A stretch of 64,000 nucleotides of DNA from positions 84,633-148,632 of the forward strand of contig NZ_CAMLDC010000011.1 of assembly GCF_946478805.1 (NCBI RefSeq), given 5' to 3'. Shown one piece after another: positions 50,011-58,995 of the stretch. The stretch is from an uncultured Fluviicola sp. GTDB lineage: Bacteria; Bacteroidota; Bacteroidia; Flavobacteriales; Crocinitomicaceae. The translations under genes and the position numbers were made by a program. The stretch's first letter is position 1; every line of letters begins with the position of its first letter. The notes beneath the pieces are model-generated. The model saw only the letters and a list, made by a program, of their open reading frames with translations. It had not been told where the DNA came from and did not search any database.

Positions 50011-50592
50011 ATGAGCAAAAAGATCTTACTTATTAACGGACATCCGAATGCAGATTCATTTAATTTTGGAATTGCAGCAGCATACCGGAAAGGTGCTGAA
50101 AATTCAGGTGCCGAAATCCGGGAAATTGTTATTGCCGAATTAGATTTTAATCCGAACCTTCAATTCGGTTATCAGAAACGGACTGAATTGGAACCTGACT
50201 TATTGGACGCATGGGAGAAAATTCAATGGGCTGAACATCTGGTTTGGATTCACCCGGTTTGGTGGGGAGGACTGCCTGCAATCACCAAAGGATTCATTGA
50301 CCGTTTATTCCTCCCGGGATTTGCTTTTCAATACCGGGAAAATTCCTCTTTTTGGGATAAACTATTAAAAGGAAAAACCGCGCACATCATTACAACCTTA
50401 GATCAACCCGGATGGTTTTACCGTCTCATTTTCAGAAGACCCAGCGTGAATCAATTGAAACGCTCCACTCTCCAATTTTGCGGAGTCAGTCCTGTGAAAG
50501 TGAATTATATCGGGATCATTAGGAATTCCACACCAGAAATGCGGGAAAAGTGGCTGAGAAAAGTAGAACATTGGGGAAGGAAACTAAAATAA
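50011..50592 (+). CDS. NAD(P)H-dependent oxidoreductase (flavodoxin-like quinone reductase family)
   Basis: A 193-residue flavodoxin-fold reductase of the NQO/KefF type: ILLINGHPNADSFNFGIA at the start, WAEHLVWIHPVWWGGLPAITKGFIDRLFLPGFAFQYR in the middle, and TTLDQPGWFYRLIF. It binds FAD or FMN and reduces quinones or similar electrophiles with NAD(P)H in the cytosol. It follows the Crp/Fnr regulator gene, which may control it. Confidence 0.88.
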   Translation: MSKKILLINGHPNADSFNFGIAAAYRKGAENSGAEIREIVIAELDFNPNLQFGYQKRTELEPDLLDAWEKIQWAEHLVWIHPVWWGGLPAITKGFIDRLFLPGFAFQYRENSSFWDKLLKGKTAHIITTLDQPGWFYRLIFRRPSVNQLKRSTLQFCGVSPVKVNYIGIIRNSTPEMREKWLRKVEHWGRKLK

Positions 50593-50598
50593 ATCTGT

Positions 50599-50630
50599 CC
50601 TCCCCCTTGCGTCCCCCTCCAAAGGGGGAA
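50599..50630. repeat. C/G-run intergenic repeat, copy B (inverted)
   Basis: CCTCCCCCTTGCGTCCCCCT followed by CCAAAGGGGGAA. Reverse complement of the type seen at 25930 and 50718. With the next copy it forms a large inverted repeat. Confidence 0.7.
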
Positions 50631-50717
50631 TTGTTAAATCCTCTCAAAAGAAGAAATTCAGCCACTTCATTTTAAATTTTCGAAGAATGAATAGATTTTT
50701 AAAGGAAATTCTTTGGT

Positions 50718-50750
50718 TTCCCCCTTTGGAGGGGGATTATGGGGGAGGAT
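50718..50750. repeat. C/G-run intergenic repeat, copy C
   Basis: TTCCCCCTTTGGAGGGGGAT followed by TATGGGGGAGGAT; direct match to 25930-25962. It faces copy B across 87 nt, between convergent genes. Confidence 0.7.
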
Positions 50751-50780
50751 AAAAACCGATCGAGTCCGCAGTAGCCGAAG

Positions 50781-51680
50781 TCATCCATTCATCAATCCGC
50801 CCGTATGCAGGAAAACAACGGTCTGAAGCGTTTGAAAATCCTGCTTCTCCAACCAACTCATCAAGGCATAGAATGCTTTTCCTGTGTAGATCTTATCAAG
50901 TGGTAAAGCGTATTCTTTTTCACAGGCCGAGATAAAGTCTTCCAATTCCCGGTTCCACTTTCCATAACCACCAAAATGAGCTTCCGTATGCACTTCCACC
51001 CGATCCAAATATTCATGAATGGTCTCTTCATCGAGAAGGAACGGGAACAGTTGTTTTTTCATTTCGGCTTTCGCATCAAACCCTTTTAATACAGGAACCA
51101 CATGCAATTGCGTACTTTCACTTAATCCAACAAGCAAACCACAACTTGTCGCCGTTGTTCCCTGGGCTACAAATAAATGGTCTGTCTTTTCCGGCAGTTC
51201 TTTCCAGATTTCCTGGCAGCCAACCATTCCGTAGTAATTTGAACCACCTTCCGGAATCAACAAGTAAAAAGGATACTCTTCTTTCCAGGTTTCCTGGACA
51301 TGCTTTTCATTTCGTGCGTCGTATTCTTCCCTCGGTATGAATTTCAATTCCATTCCCAATTCTGCGCAACGTTTCAGGTTGTCATTGCTCTGTTCCGTGA
51401 GTTCGTCTCCCCGTACAATCCCAATCGACTTTAATCCGGCCAACTTGCAGGCTGCCGCAGTGGCTAACAAATGATTGGAGTATGCTCCTCCAAACGTAAG
51501 GATCCCGTCTTTCTTTTGAAACTCGACCAATTCGATATTGTATTTCAACTTGCGCCATTTGTTTCCCGAAACTTCCGGATGGATCAGATCATCTCGTTTT
51601 ACCAGCAAGCACACATTCCTGAACTTGGAATCCAGCCTGATTTCCTGTAAAATGGATTTTGAAGTATCGAATAGCTCCAT
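50781..51680 (-). CDS. ACC deaminase/D-cysteine desulfhydrase family PLP enzyme
   Basis: A 299-residue fold-type II PLP enzyme from the ATG at 51680 (ELFDTSKSILQEI); the longer frame to 51722 would overlap the divergent DUF5522 gene. The Schiff-base lysine is in HPEVSGNKWRKLKYN, and the family signatures LTFGGAYSNHLLATAAACKLAGLKSIGIVRGDE and FVAQGTTATSCGLLVGL follow. Family members split D-cysteine to pyruvate, sulfide and ammonia or deaminate ACC; D-cysteine desulfhydrase is the commoner activity. Confidence 0.85.
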   Translation of the reverse strand: MELFDTSKSILQEIRLDSKFRNVCLLVKRDDLIHPEVSGNKWRKLKYNIELVEFQKKDGILTFGGAYSNHLLATAAACKLAGLKSIGIVRGDELTEQSNDNLKRCAELGMELKFIPREEYDARNEKHVQETWKEEYPFYLLIPEGGSNYYGMVGCQEIWKELPEKTDHLFVAQGTTATSCGLLVGLSESTQLHVVPVLKGFDAKAEMKKQLFPFLLDEETIHEYLDRVEVHTEAHFGGYGKWNRELEDFISACEKEYALPLDKIYTGKAFYALMSWLEKQDFQTLQTVVFLHTGGLMNG

Positions 51681-51700
51681 GAAATGCGTAATTTTGTAGT

Positions 51701-51886
51701 ATGAATGATGATTTTCGTCCACTTCCCAAAAATAATGCTTTAGATCCGGAAGACTTTTATTATACGCCGGAAGGTTATATCGTTTTTACCGAAAAATATC
51801 ATTTAAAGCGTGGGCATTGCTGCAAAAGTGGCTGCAGACATTGTCCATATGGATATGATAAACGAACGGATTCTTTTAAAAAATAA
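51701..51886 (+). CDS. Small Cys-rich DUF5522 protein
   Basis: A 61-residue protein with the conserved core FYYTPEGYIVFTEKYHLKRG followed by HCCKSGCRHCPYGYDK. Four cysteines and two histidines in 10 residues suggest a metal-binding site. The family is known only as a domain of unknown function. It starts 20 nt from the divergent PLP-enzyme start. Confidence 0.85.
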   Translation: MNDDFRPLPKNNALDPEDFYYTPEGYIVFTEKYHLKRGHCCKSGCRHCPYGYDKRTDSFKK

Positions 51887-51977
51887 TTGAAAATGGAGAA
51901 TTTCATAATTGACAAGGGCATTTCTCTAATTTTGAACAATCCGCTCTTATCAATTGTCCATTATAAATTTTCAATTC
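51885..51977. repeat. Intergenic inverted-repeat element, copy 3
   Basis: AATTGAAAATGGAGAATTTC and ATAATTGACAAGG on the left face TCAATTGTCCATTATAAATT and TTTCAATTC on the right. It lies between convergent genes and may end transcription in both directions. Confidence 0.55.
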
Positions 51978-52004
51978 AAGAAGAATATTCTTAAAATAAC
52001 AGCG

Positions 52005-52973
52005 CTACTTTTGTTTTTTCCATCGCGTTTCACGCCACTCTTTTTGTTCTTGTTTAGAAAAGAAAGTCCAAGCTACGATTCGACTGGATTTATTCCCCGT
52101 ACCCATCGGAAGTGTTTTGATCTGCGTGGCGCCATTTTTTTCTAATGACTTATAAATTCCCTTCAGATTGGATTGTTTCGAAACCAAAGTTGAAAACCAG
52201 TAACAGTTTTTCGCAACGATCTTACTATCCGAAATCATATTTTGAATGAACTGGAATTCACCTCCGTCACAGACTAATTCATTGCTATTCCCAGCAAAAT
52301 TGAGTTCCGGTGTTCTTACTATTTTACCCGATAGATTCTTAATTTTTCTGCGGGTTCCTTTTTCAGCCTCTTCCAACGAAACATGAAACGGAGGATTACA
52401 AATTGTGAAATCAATCTGTTCTGAATCGCCAATAATTCCCTTAAAAACTGCAGCTGGATTTTTTTGCAACCGAAAAGTAATCTGGTTTTTAAGTGCGTGG
52501 TTTGCATCAACAATATTCTGCGCTGACGCAATTGATTTTGGATCAATATCGCTTCCAATAAATTTCCAGGCAAATTCTACAACTCCAATAATCGGATAAA
52601 TACAGCTTGCGCCAACTCCAACATCGAGACAGATGATGTTTTCTCCTGTTGGAATGACACCAAAATTGTTTTCGGCCAATAGATCAGCTATACGGTGAAG
52701 GTAATCCGCTCGCCCAGGTATTGGTGGACATAAATTCTCATTCGGGAAATCCCAATTCGCTATTCCATAATAATGGTTGAGTAAGGCTTTATTCAATAAT
52801 TTAACCGCCGTTGGACTTGAAAAATCAATTGAATCATCTCCAAAGTGATTGGGTTTCACATACTCCTTTAATTCGGGATTTGAACTCAAAAGCGCATTCA
52901 AATCATACCTATCTCGGTTTCTGTTACGAACATGTAACCTTTTTGAAGCGGATTCTTTCTTTTCTGACTGCAT
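52005..52973 (-). CDS. rlmF: 23S rRNA (adenine1618-N6)-methyltransferase
   Basis: A 322-residue RlmF. Characteristic segments are LHVRNRNRDRYDLNALLSSNPELKEYV, the SAM-binding ICLDVGVGASCIYPIIG, FIGSDIDPKSIASAQ and the catalytic ICNPPFHVSLEEAEKGTRRK. It methylates A1618 in 23S rRNA. The C-terminal basic stretch (KEWRETRWKKQK) is normal. It stands alone, convergent with the DUF5522 gene. Confidence 0.93.
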   Translation of the reverse strand: MQSEKKESASKRLHVRNRNRDRYDLNALLSSNPELKEYVKPNHFGDDSIDFSSPTAVKLLNKALLNHYYGIANWDFPNENLCPPIPGRADYLHRIADLLAENNFGVIPTGENIICLDVGVGASCIYPIIGVVEFAWKFIGSDIDPKSIASAQNIVDANHALKNQITFRLQKNPAAVFKGIIGDSEQIDFTICNPPFHVSLEEAEKGTRRKIKNLSGKIVRTPELNFAGNSNELVCDGGEFQFIQNMISDSKIVAKNCYWFSTLVSKQSNLKGIYKSLEKNGATQIKTLPMGTGNKSSRIVAWTFFSKQEQKEWRETRWKKQK

Positions 52974-53054
52974 GTTTTTGGGAATTGTAAACTTAAATTT
53001 CCGGTTAACTGATGTTTATTATCAGCATTTCATTCAATGATGGTCGATATGGTT

Positions 53055-53429
53055 TCATCCCACGTATTCATCAAACAATCGCTCAACTTCTTTCTCCAGA
53101 TCATTCGTCTTTCCCGGATGCGGCCTGGATGTTTGAATAATCGAACTTCTGACAGCCGTCAACCATCTGAAACGCTCCGGCAGTTCTTCACATGCAATCG
53201 GTCCGCCGGCTTTCGATCCTGCACTGATCAGTTCAAATGCATTCAAGTTCGCCTTTACCTGGTCCAGATCCATTTCACACTTGAACAACTTCAACCGTTC
53301 TTCCGGAAGCACGATCCTGGTACAGATAAATTTCTCCTTTTTTGAAAACAAAATGACTCCCACGTTGATGAATTCTTCGCGTTCGACTTGAGGAACCAAG
53401 CGGATTACAGCGTATTCATATAAGAACAT
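53055..53429 (-). CDS. DUF3037 domain protein
   Basis: A 124-residue cytosolic protein with the DUF3037 signature YEYAVIRLVPQVEREEFINVGVILFSKKEKF and FRWLTAVRSSIIQTSRPHPG. Its start overlaps the end of the HipA-like kinase gene by 14 nt, so the two are coupled. This pairing recurs in several bacterial groups from memory, but the role is not known. The C-terminus has a helical Glu-rich stretch. Confidence 0.88.
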   Translation of the reverse strand: MFLYEYAVIRLVPQVEREEFINVGVILFSKKEKFICTRIVLPEERLKLFKCEMDLDQVKANLNAFELISAGSKAGGPIACEELPERFRWLTAVRSSIIQTSRPHPGKTNDLEKEVERLFDEYVG

Positions 53430-54204
53430 TCCGTGCGGTTTTAGCTTCGTTTACAAAATTGTCCGAATGATTCAGGCGAATGGTTAAAAACTGCTTGTAC
53501 ACCGTTCTTATTTCATCAGGAGTTGCATCCAGGTCTTCCCAGTCCAACCAGGATTCCGGGATTGCATCTACCAACTGACAGATCTTTTCTTCCGTCAACC
53601 TGGAACGACAAAAGCTGTCTGCTTCATCCATTTTGGAAGCCTGCGGTAACAATACATGGTCTTTCACATATACAAAATTACTGCTTGCCGTTTTCTCCCA
53701 ATTTTCCCATGTATGATGGAAATAAAATGAAGCCCCGTGGTCGATCAACCACAATTCCTTTTTCCAGATCAGCATGTTGGTATTGCGGAAAGTTCGATCG
53801 ATATTCGTAATGAATGCATCCAGCCAGACAATTCGCGAAGCAGTTTCTTCGTCCACTTTCGTTACAACCGGATCGAATGTAATTGCCCCCGAAAGGAAAT
53901 GCAATCCCAGGTTCAATCCATGACTTGCACGCAGCAAATCCTGGATTTCTTCATCTGCCTCAGAACGTCCGAAATCTTCATCCAGGTTTACAAAAACCAG
54001 TTCCGGAACTTTGAATCCAAGTATACGGGCAATTTCTCCCCCCAGGAATTCAGATATAAGTGCTTTCACGCCATGACCCGCTCCCCTAAATTTCAATACA
54101 TATTTGAAATCATCGTCCGCGTCCACCAATGCAGGAAGAGACCCGCCTTCCCTCAATGGAGAAATGTATCTTGTTACGTTTACTGTTCTTAGAAATTCCG
54201 ACAT
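53416..54204 (-). CDS. HipA-like kinase family protein
   Basis: A 262-residue protein from the ATG at 54204. It carries a HipA-type phosphotransferase-like fold: YVLKFRGAGHGVKALISEFLGGEIARILG (nucleotide Lys), VWLDAFITNIDRTFRNTNMLIWKKELWLIDHGASFYFHH (D.F..N.DR, then the metal-binding D in IDHG). It lacks the usual HipA N-terminal subdomain and no HipB antitoxin gene is adjacent; its partner is the DUF3037 protein. It starts 1 nt after the acyltransferase stop. Protein kinase activity is plausible, target unknown. Confidence 0.85.
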   Translation of the reverse strand: MSEFLRTVNVTRYISPLREGGSLPALVDADDDFKYVLKFRGAGHGVKALISEFLGGEIARILGFKVPELVFVNLDEDFGRSEADEEIQDLLRASHGLNLGLHFLSGAITFDPVVTKVDEETASRIVWLDAFITNIDRTFRNTNMLIWKKELWLIDHGASFYFHHTWENWEKTASSNFVYVKDHVLLPQASKMDEADSFCRSRLTEEKICQLVDAIPESWLDWEDLDATPDEIRTVYKQFLTIRLNHSDNFVNEAKTARNVLI

Positions 54205-54205
54205 C

Positions 54206-54757
54206 TTATTCCTCTTTACGAATCCCATTTTCGGGAACCTTCCCTGTAAATTCCGATAAAACACTCTTCAGATATTTGATATCGGCGTCCACATTTCCTG
54301 TTGGAGTAAACAACGAATGGAAGCCCCCGATTTTGCGTTTGTAATCTATGTAGCCGATGTAAATGGGAACATGTGCCTGTTCTGCAATGTAATAAAACCC
54401 CTTCTTCCATTTCGGTTGGTAACCCCTGGTTCCTTCGGGAGTGAAAACCATGAAACACTTTTCGTGATTCTTAAAATAGTTCACCGCCTGTTCGGTAATA
54501 TTGTTGTTCTTTTTGCGGTCAACGGGAACACCGCCCATTGCTTTGAGCAAATAACCCAATGGAAAAAAGAACAAATCTTTCTTGATCAGGAATTTTGCAT
54601 TCACTTTATAATGCGCAAATGCAATTTTTCCAATGATGAAATCCCAATTGGAGGTGTGTGGTCCCATCACTACGACAGCCTTATTAACTCCTTTAGGAGC
54701 GCGATCATCTATTTTCCAACCAAATAGCTTGAGTAACCAGAAAAAGAATTTTCCCAT
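54206..54757 (-). CDS. PlsC-like 1-acylglycerol-3-phosphate acyltransferase family protein
   Basis: A 183-residue acyltransferase. The catalytic motif is GPHTSNWDFIIGK (HxxxxD type with Asn/Trp between), followed by the phosphate-binding FTPEGTRGYQPKWKKGF. An N-terminal hydrophobic stretch (FFFWLLKLFG) would bring it to the membrane. Likely adds an acyl chain to a lipid precursor. It heads the acyltransferase-HipA-like-DUF3037 gene group. Confidence 0.85.
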   Translation of the reverse strand: MGKFFFWLLKLFGWKIDDRAPKGVNKAVVVMGPHTSNWDFIIGKIAFAHYKVNAKFLIKKDLFFFPLGYLLKAMGGVPVDRKKNNNITEQAVNYFKNHEKCFMVFTPEGTRGYQPKWKKGFYYIAEQAHVPIYIGYIDYKRKIGGFHSLFTPTGNVDADIKYLKSVLSEFTGKVPENGIRKEE

Positions 54758-54798
54758 GAAACAAAGTTACAATTTCAAGAAAAAATTACCTTTATGAT

Positions 54799-56178
54799 AT
54801 GCAAATAAAAAAACGCTTTTATGCGGCCTTCCTTGTAGTGCTACTCACAGCATCCAGTTTACTGATTTTTATTTGTATCAATATACTTTCCACGAGCCAC
54901 ACAAATCCGCGAATTCCTATTCCGGACGATGCGAAATGGATCATTCGCCTGGATGCAGAATCCTATATCAAAAAAGAGATTTACAATACCCTTTTCACCG
55001 AAAAAGACGATGCCTTCATACAGCAGTTAAAGGAAATCTATGAACAGAATACCAATGTAGATTCCAAAAAGAAATCATTACAGATCGACATCCAGGAAGA
55101 CGCTGTTATTTACGGTTGGGAGCACGACGGAAAAAAATTAATGGTTATTTCAGTGCAAACCCGGAATAGCGCTGCATTCAATGAGCATATTTCAGAATAC
55201 TGCAAGTCTAATCAAATTGGTAAAGCTCAAGGACACGATGCGATTTTTATCAGTCAATTAAGCGGTAAAAAATCAAGTAAAAAAGAATTGGAAGGATATC
55301 TTGCTCACATTTTTCAAACTCCGGTAGTTGAACTGCACAAAGCCGCTCCGGAAAAGAATGAATTTATCACAATTGATCTAAAAAAACTTCCGGCTAAAAG
55401 CCTTTTTTCCAGCGTGAACTTATCCATTCAGCACCAGGACGAGGAAATCAACCTGGAAGGAGTATTTACTTATACCAAGAAGCTTGAACCCGGTTTGAAA
55501 TTCGGACTGAAACCAAAAGGGGTTTATATCTACTCCAGATTCATTTCGGAAAGATTACCTGATACCTTGCTTAATTTTTTATCGGCCAGTCTTCCACATT
55601 TCAAGGATATTCAAGCATATGCAATCGACTTTTCCGGAACTTCCCTGGAGGACCCGAAAGATAGTTTGCCAAGTATTGTTGGTTATTTACCTGTTCCCGT
55701 AGTCAATCTAATTATCCGGACAAAAAACAAAAGCAATGTAGATGACTTATGGAAGGCTTTTCCAAAGTCTGTTCAGGGAAAAAACAAGACCCTTAATTTT
55801 GGATCTACTGTTTTCCATCTGAAACAACTTTCAGAAAACACCTATTTTATTGGTACGGATCCTTCTGCGATTATTCCCTATTCCGGAGATGATGTGTTTT
55901 TCATTAAAGGACATCTGGAAAAATCAACCAAATTATATGGTGGAACTTTTGTGACCGCTTTTATTGAAAATATGGGGCCTGTCAAAGCATTCAATGATTT
56001 CCTGAAAAGCACGGAATCGGTGTCTATTGAAATAAAGAAACCGAAAACCGGTATCAATTACGCCCTAACCGGTAAGATTAAATTCAAGGATCACAAACAT
56101 CCCTTGCATGAGATAACGAAAATGATTCTGGGTGTTCGCGAAGCTACCTATGAACTTGGAAAAGGAGTCATTTGGTAA
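54799..56178 (+). CDS. Hypothetical membrane-anchored protein
   Basis: A 459-residue protein with one N-terminal membrane segment (about residues 8-28, FYAAFLVVLLTASSLLIFICI) and a large extracytoplasmic domain beginning IPDDAKWIIRLDAESYIKKEI. That start is typical of a Bacteroidota family of unknown function with two related halves (WIIRLDAESYIK; FGLKPKGVYIYSRFISERLP). No enzyme motif is seen. It is divergent from the acyltransferase gene and convergent with a DUF2141 gene. Confidence 0.7.
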   Translation: MQIKKRFYAAFLVVLLTASSLLIFICINILSTSHTNPRIPIPDDAKWIIRLDAESYIKKEIYNTLFTEKDDAFIQQLKEIYEQNTNVDSKKKSLQIDIQEDAVIYGWEHDGKKLMVISVQTRNSAAFNEHISEYCKSNQIGKAQGHDAIFISQLSGKKSSKKELEGYLAHIFQTPVVELHKAAPEKNEFITIDLKKLPAKSLFSSVNLSIQHQDEEINLEGVFTYTKKLEPGLKFGLKPKGVYIYSRFISERLPDTLLNFLSASLPHFKDIQAYAIDFSGTSLEDPKDSLPSIVGYLPVPVVNLIIRTKNKSNVDDLWKAFPKSVQGKNKTLNFGSTVFHLKQLSENTYFIGTDPSAIIPYSGDDVFFIKGHLEKSTKLYGGTFVTAFIENMGPVKAFNDFLKSTESVSIEIKKPKTGINYALTGKIKFKDHKHPLHEITKMILGVREATYELGKGVIW

Positions 56179-56181
56179 TAA

Positions 56182-56625
56182 TCAGACGTAACGTATTTTT
56201 GCAGTCATTGTTTTGTCAGCCTTCAGTTGAAACTTGAAATTTTCAAATTTTGGTTTACTCCAGGAAGTATGATAATAATCTGCGAACCCAAATCCTTCAT
56301 CAGGCATAAACATGGTGTAATCCATTTCCTTGTTTGCATTTTCATCATCTAAAAGTGCGATTCCGTATTCCCCTTCTTCGATTCCGGTGAATGTACAGGT
56401 TAATGTATTATTCTTGATTTCACTTTTATCAACAATCTTTACTTTCCAGGCAAGACCCTTGTTGTAATTTTCAGCATTTCGAAAAATTTGAAGTTGCATG
56501 TTTCCTGAGTTATTTCGGATATTGGTCACTTTAATAGTGATTGTATGATATCCCGGAGCTTTGAACGAAACAGAAATCAAATAAACGAGAGCAAATAAAA
56601 CAAAGGTGAAGAATGATCTTTTCAT
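56182..56625 (-). CDS. DUF2141 domain exported protein
   Basis: A 147-residue protein from the ATG at 56625, giving a signal peptide (MKRSFFTFVLFALVYLISVSFKA). The mature part matches DUF2141: ITIKVTNIRNNSGNMQLQIFRNAENY, GEYGIALLDDENANKEMDYTMFMPDEGFGFADYY. Function unknown; small beta-sandwich, periplasmic or surface. Confidence 0.88.
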   Translation of the reverse strand: MKRSFFTFVLFALVYLISVSFKAPGYHTITIKVTNIRNNSGNMQLQIFRNAENYNKGLAWKVKIVDKSEIKNNTLTCTFTGIEEGEYGIALLDDENANKEMDYTMFMPDEGFGFADYYHTSWSKPKFENFKFQLKADKTMTAKIRYV

Positions 56626-56677
56626 GGTATTAAATAGATATGCAAGCATAAATTTAATATTTCCAACCTAAACTTTT

Positions 56678-57460
56678 CTACCCTGAAATTACATTTAACA
56701 ATTTAGTGAAGTAGTCGGGAGCTTTGATCAAACGGGAACCGTACCAGGAAAAAAACTCACCATCAACCAAAATGACCCGGCTGTTGGGAAATTGAATTTG
56801 TAATTCTTCGATATGCTTTTTCTTGAATGGAAAAGGTTCCGAACTCAAAAAGATCAAATCCGGATTCACTTCCTTTAAATTCACTTCCGGATAACGTGTC
56901 TCATTCATCGCATTCCTGAACCCCAAATGACCTAACATGGAGTCAATAAAGGTATTTGTTCCCGCCGCGATATAAGGATTTTTCCAAATGAGGTACAACA
57001 CACTTTTATTTCCGTCCATTGGGTTCAACTGCAAAAAATTACGTTGGATTTCCGAACCAATTTCAGCCGCTCTTTTTTGTGTTCCGGTGATTTCACCTAC
57101 CCGTTCAATCATTTCAAGCGCATCTTTCAAGTTGAAAATATCACTCATCCAGGTTGGAAGATTTTGTTCCAATTCTTCAATATCGGATTGATTATTCTCT
57201 TCCTTGTTTCCAATCACCAGATCCGGATTCAAGGATTCCACCAATTTTACCTTGACATTTTTTGTCCCTCCGATCAACTGGATCTCTTTTCGCAACTCTT
57301 TCGGATGAACACAGAATTTAGTGATTCCAACCAACCGGTCTTTCAATCCCAAATCGACCAATAATTCTGTTTGGGACGGAACCAATGACACAATACGCGA
57401 AACGGTGGAATGAATCTCCACCGTTCGCTGCATTTGATCTATGTATTTTTTCTTACTCAC
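56678..57460 (-). CDS. Helical-backbone metal receptor (BtuF/FhuD-like) without signal peptide
   Basis: A 260-residue protein of the periplasmic cobalamin/iron-siderophore binding fold: RIVSLVPSQTELLVDLGLKDRLVGITKFCVHP, VESLNPDLVIGNKEEN, and YPEVNLKEVNPDLIFLSSEPFPFKKKHIEEL. It lacks a signal peptide, as do other members of this subgroup in Bacteroidota, so its place is unclear. A GTG start at 57460 keeps the family-typical DQM.RTV beginning; ATG at 57433 would remove it. It lies next to the cystathionine beta-synthase-like gene on the same strand (53-nt gap). Confidence 0.8.
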   Translation of the reverse strand: MSKKKYIDQMQRTVEIHSTVSRIVSLVPSQTELLVDLGLKDRLVGITKFCVHPKELRKEIQLIGGTKNVKVKLVESLNPDLVIGNKEENNQSDIEELEQNLPTWMSDIFNLKDALEMIERVGEITGTQKRAAEIGSEIQRNFLQLNPMDGNKSVLYLIWKNPYIAAGTNTFIDSMLGHLGFRNAMNETRYPEVNLKEVNPDLIFLSSEPFPFKKKHIEELQIQFPNSRVILVDGEFFSWYGSRLIKAPDYFTKLLNVISG

Positions 57461-57513
57461 TTAGTTGACATTTTCAAACTTCGGCGTTCTTCCGTGCCTG
57501 TTTGTGGGAAACA

Positions 57514-58875
57514 TTATGCCAAAGAAGCAATCACATCCTGTCGTGTCAGGATCTTTTTATCTCCATTTGCACGTTCAACGATAACCGCCGGAGTTTGCTC
57601 ATTAATCAATTTCGCCACATCTTCCAATTTTGCAGTTCCCTGAACAACCGGGAAAGGTTTTTGCATGATTTTCGAAATCGGAGTGTCTCTCAGAGCCGGA
57701 TTGTCAACCAATAACTGGTAAACCTGGGAATCATTTAATGAACCTACCAATTCTCCATCCCGTAAAACAGGAATTTGAGAAATATTGTACTTACGCATTT
57801 TCATAATGGCGTGCGATACCAATTCTTCAGAATACAATGTCACCAAAGGTAAATCCGCATGACGGGCAATCACATCTTCTGCTGTTTTGAACTCTTCTTC
57901 GAGGAATCCGCGTTCACGCATCCAATCATCATTGAAAATCTTACCTACATAACGGCTTCCGTGGTCGTGGAATAGAACCACCACTACATCATCTTCTGTC
58001 AACTGGTCCTGTAATTGGATTAAACCACCAATCGCCGCACCTGCAGAGTTCCCGACAAAGATTCCTTCTTCACGCGCCAAACGACGCGTATAAACTGCAG
58101 CATCTTTATCCGTCACTTTCTCGAATAGATCAATCACGTCAAAATCCACATTTGCAGGAAGAATGTCCTCCCCGATTCCTTCCGTGATATAAGGATAAAT
58201 TTCGTTCTCATCAAAAATTCCGGTTTCCTTGTATTTTTTGAATACGGAACCATAAGTATCAATTCCCCAAATCTTGATGTTCGGGTTTTTCTCTTTCAGA
58301 TATTTTCCAACTCCGGAAATCGTTCCGCCTGTTCCTACTCCAACAATAAAGTGTGTCACTTTACCATCCGTTTGCTCCCAGATTTCAGGTCCGGTTTGCT
58401 CATAATGTGCCGTTCTGTTTGACAAGTTGTCGTATTGGTTCACATACCATGAATTCGGGATTTCCTTTGCCAATCGTTTTGAAACAGAATAGTAAGAACG
58501 TGGATCCGATGGTTCAACCGCAGTAGGACAAACTACCACTTCTGCACCAACCGCACGCAAAATATCCATTTTCTCTTTCGATTGCTTGTCATTCAATACA
58601 CAGATCAGTTTATAACCCTTAATGATAGCCACCAATGCCAAGCCCATTCCTGTATTTCCTGAAGTCCCTTCAATGATCGTTCCTCCCGGCTTAAGAAGTC
58701 CAGATTTCTCGGCATCTTCTATCATTTTCACTGCCATTCGGTCTTTTACGGAGTTACCCGGATTCGTTGTTTCAACTTTCGCCAAAACGGTTGCCTTGCA
58801 GTTTTTTGTGAGCTTGTTTAATCTTACCAAGGGAGTGTTCCCTATGGTTTCCAATATATTGTTATAAACTTTCAT
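57514..58875 (-). CDS. Cystathionine beta-synthase-like PLP enzyme with CBS domain pair
   Basis: A 453-residue protein from the ATG at 58875 (KVYNNILETIGNTPLVRL). The catalytic domain (1-325) has Schiff-base Lys44 in NPGNSVKDRMA and the phosphate loop EGTSGNTGMGLAL. The C-terminal part (about 335-453) holds two CBS domains (VSHAIMKMRKYNISQIPVLRDGELVG; ISKIMQKPFPVVQG). It joins serine with homocysteine, or makes cysteine from O-acetylserine; there is no heme domain. A -7 box TATCTTTG lies at 58898-58891. It belongs functionally to the sulfur genes at the left end. Confidence 0.9.
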   Translation of the reverse strand: MKVYNNILETIGNTPLVRLNKLTKNCKATVLAKVETTNPGNSVKDRMAVKMIEDAEKSGLLKPGGTIIEGTSGNTGMGLALVAIIKGYKLICVLNDKQSKEKMDILRAVGAEVVVCPTAVEPSDPRSYYSVSKRLAKEIPNSWYVNQYDNLSNRTAHYEQTGPEIWEQTDGKVTHFIVGVGTGGTISGVGKYLKEKNPNIKIWGIDTYGSVFKKYKETGIFDENEIYPYITEGIGEDILPANVDFDVIDLFEKVTDKDAAVYTRRLAREEGIFVGNSAGAAIGGLIQLQDQLTEDDVVVVLFHDHGSRYVGKIFNDDWMRERGFLEEEFKTAEDVIARHADLPLVTLYSEELVSHAIMKMRKYNISQIPVLRDGELVGSLNDSQVYQLLVDNPALRDTPISKIMQKPFPVVQGTAKLEDVAKLINEQTPAVIVERANGDKKILTRQDVIASLA

Positions 58876-58995
58876 GCATTGAATTTTACACAAAGATAGA
58901 AGAGTAATTTAGTTTATTAAACACCTCTGAGAAATATGAAAGTCTTTGGCCCCGGATTCAAAGAATCAAATATATTTGTACCCAAGTAAAATACT

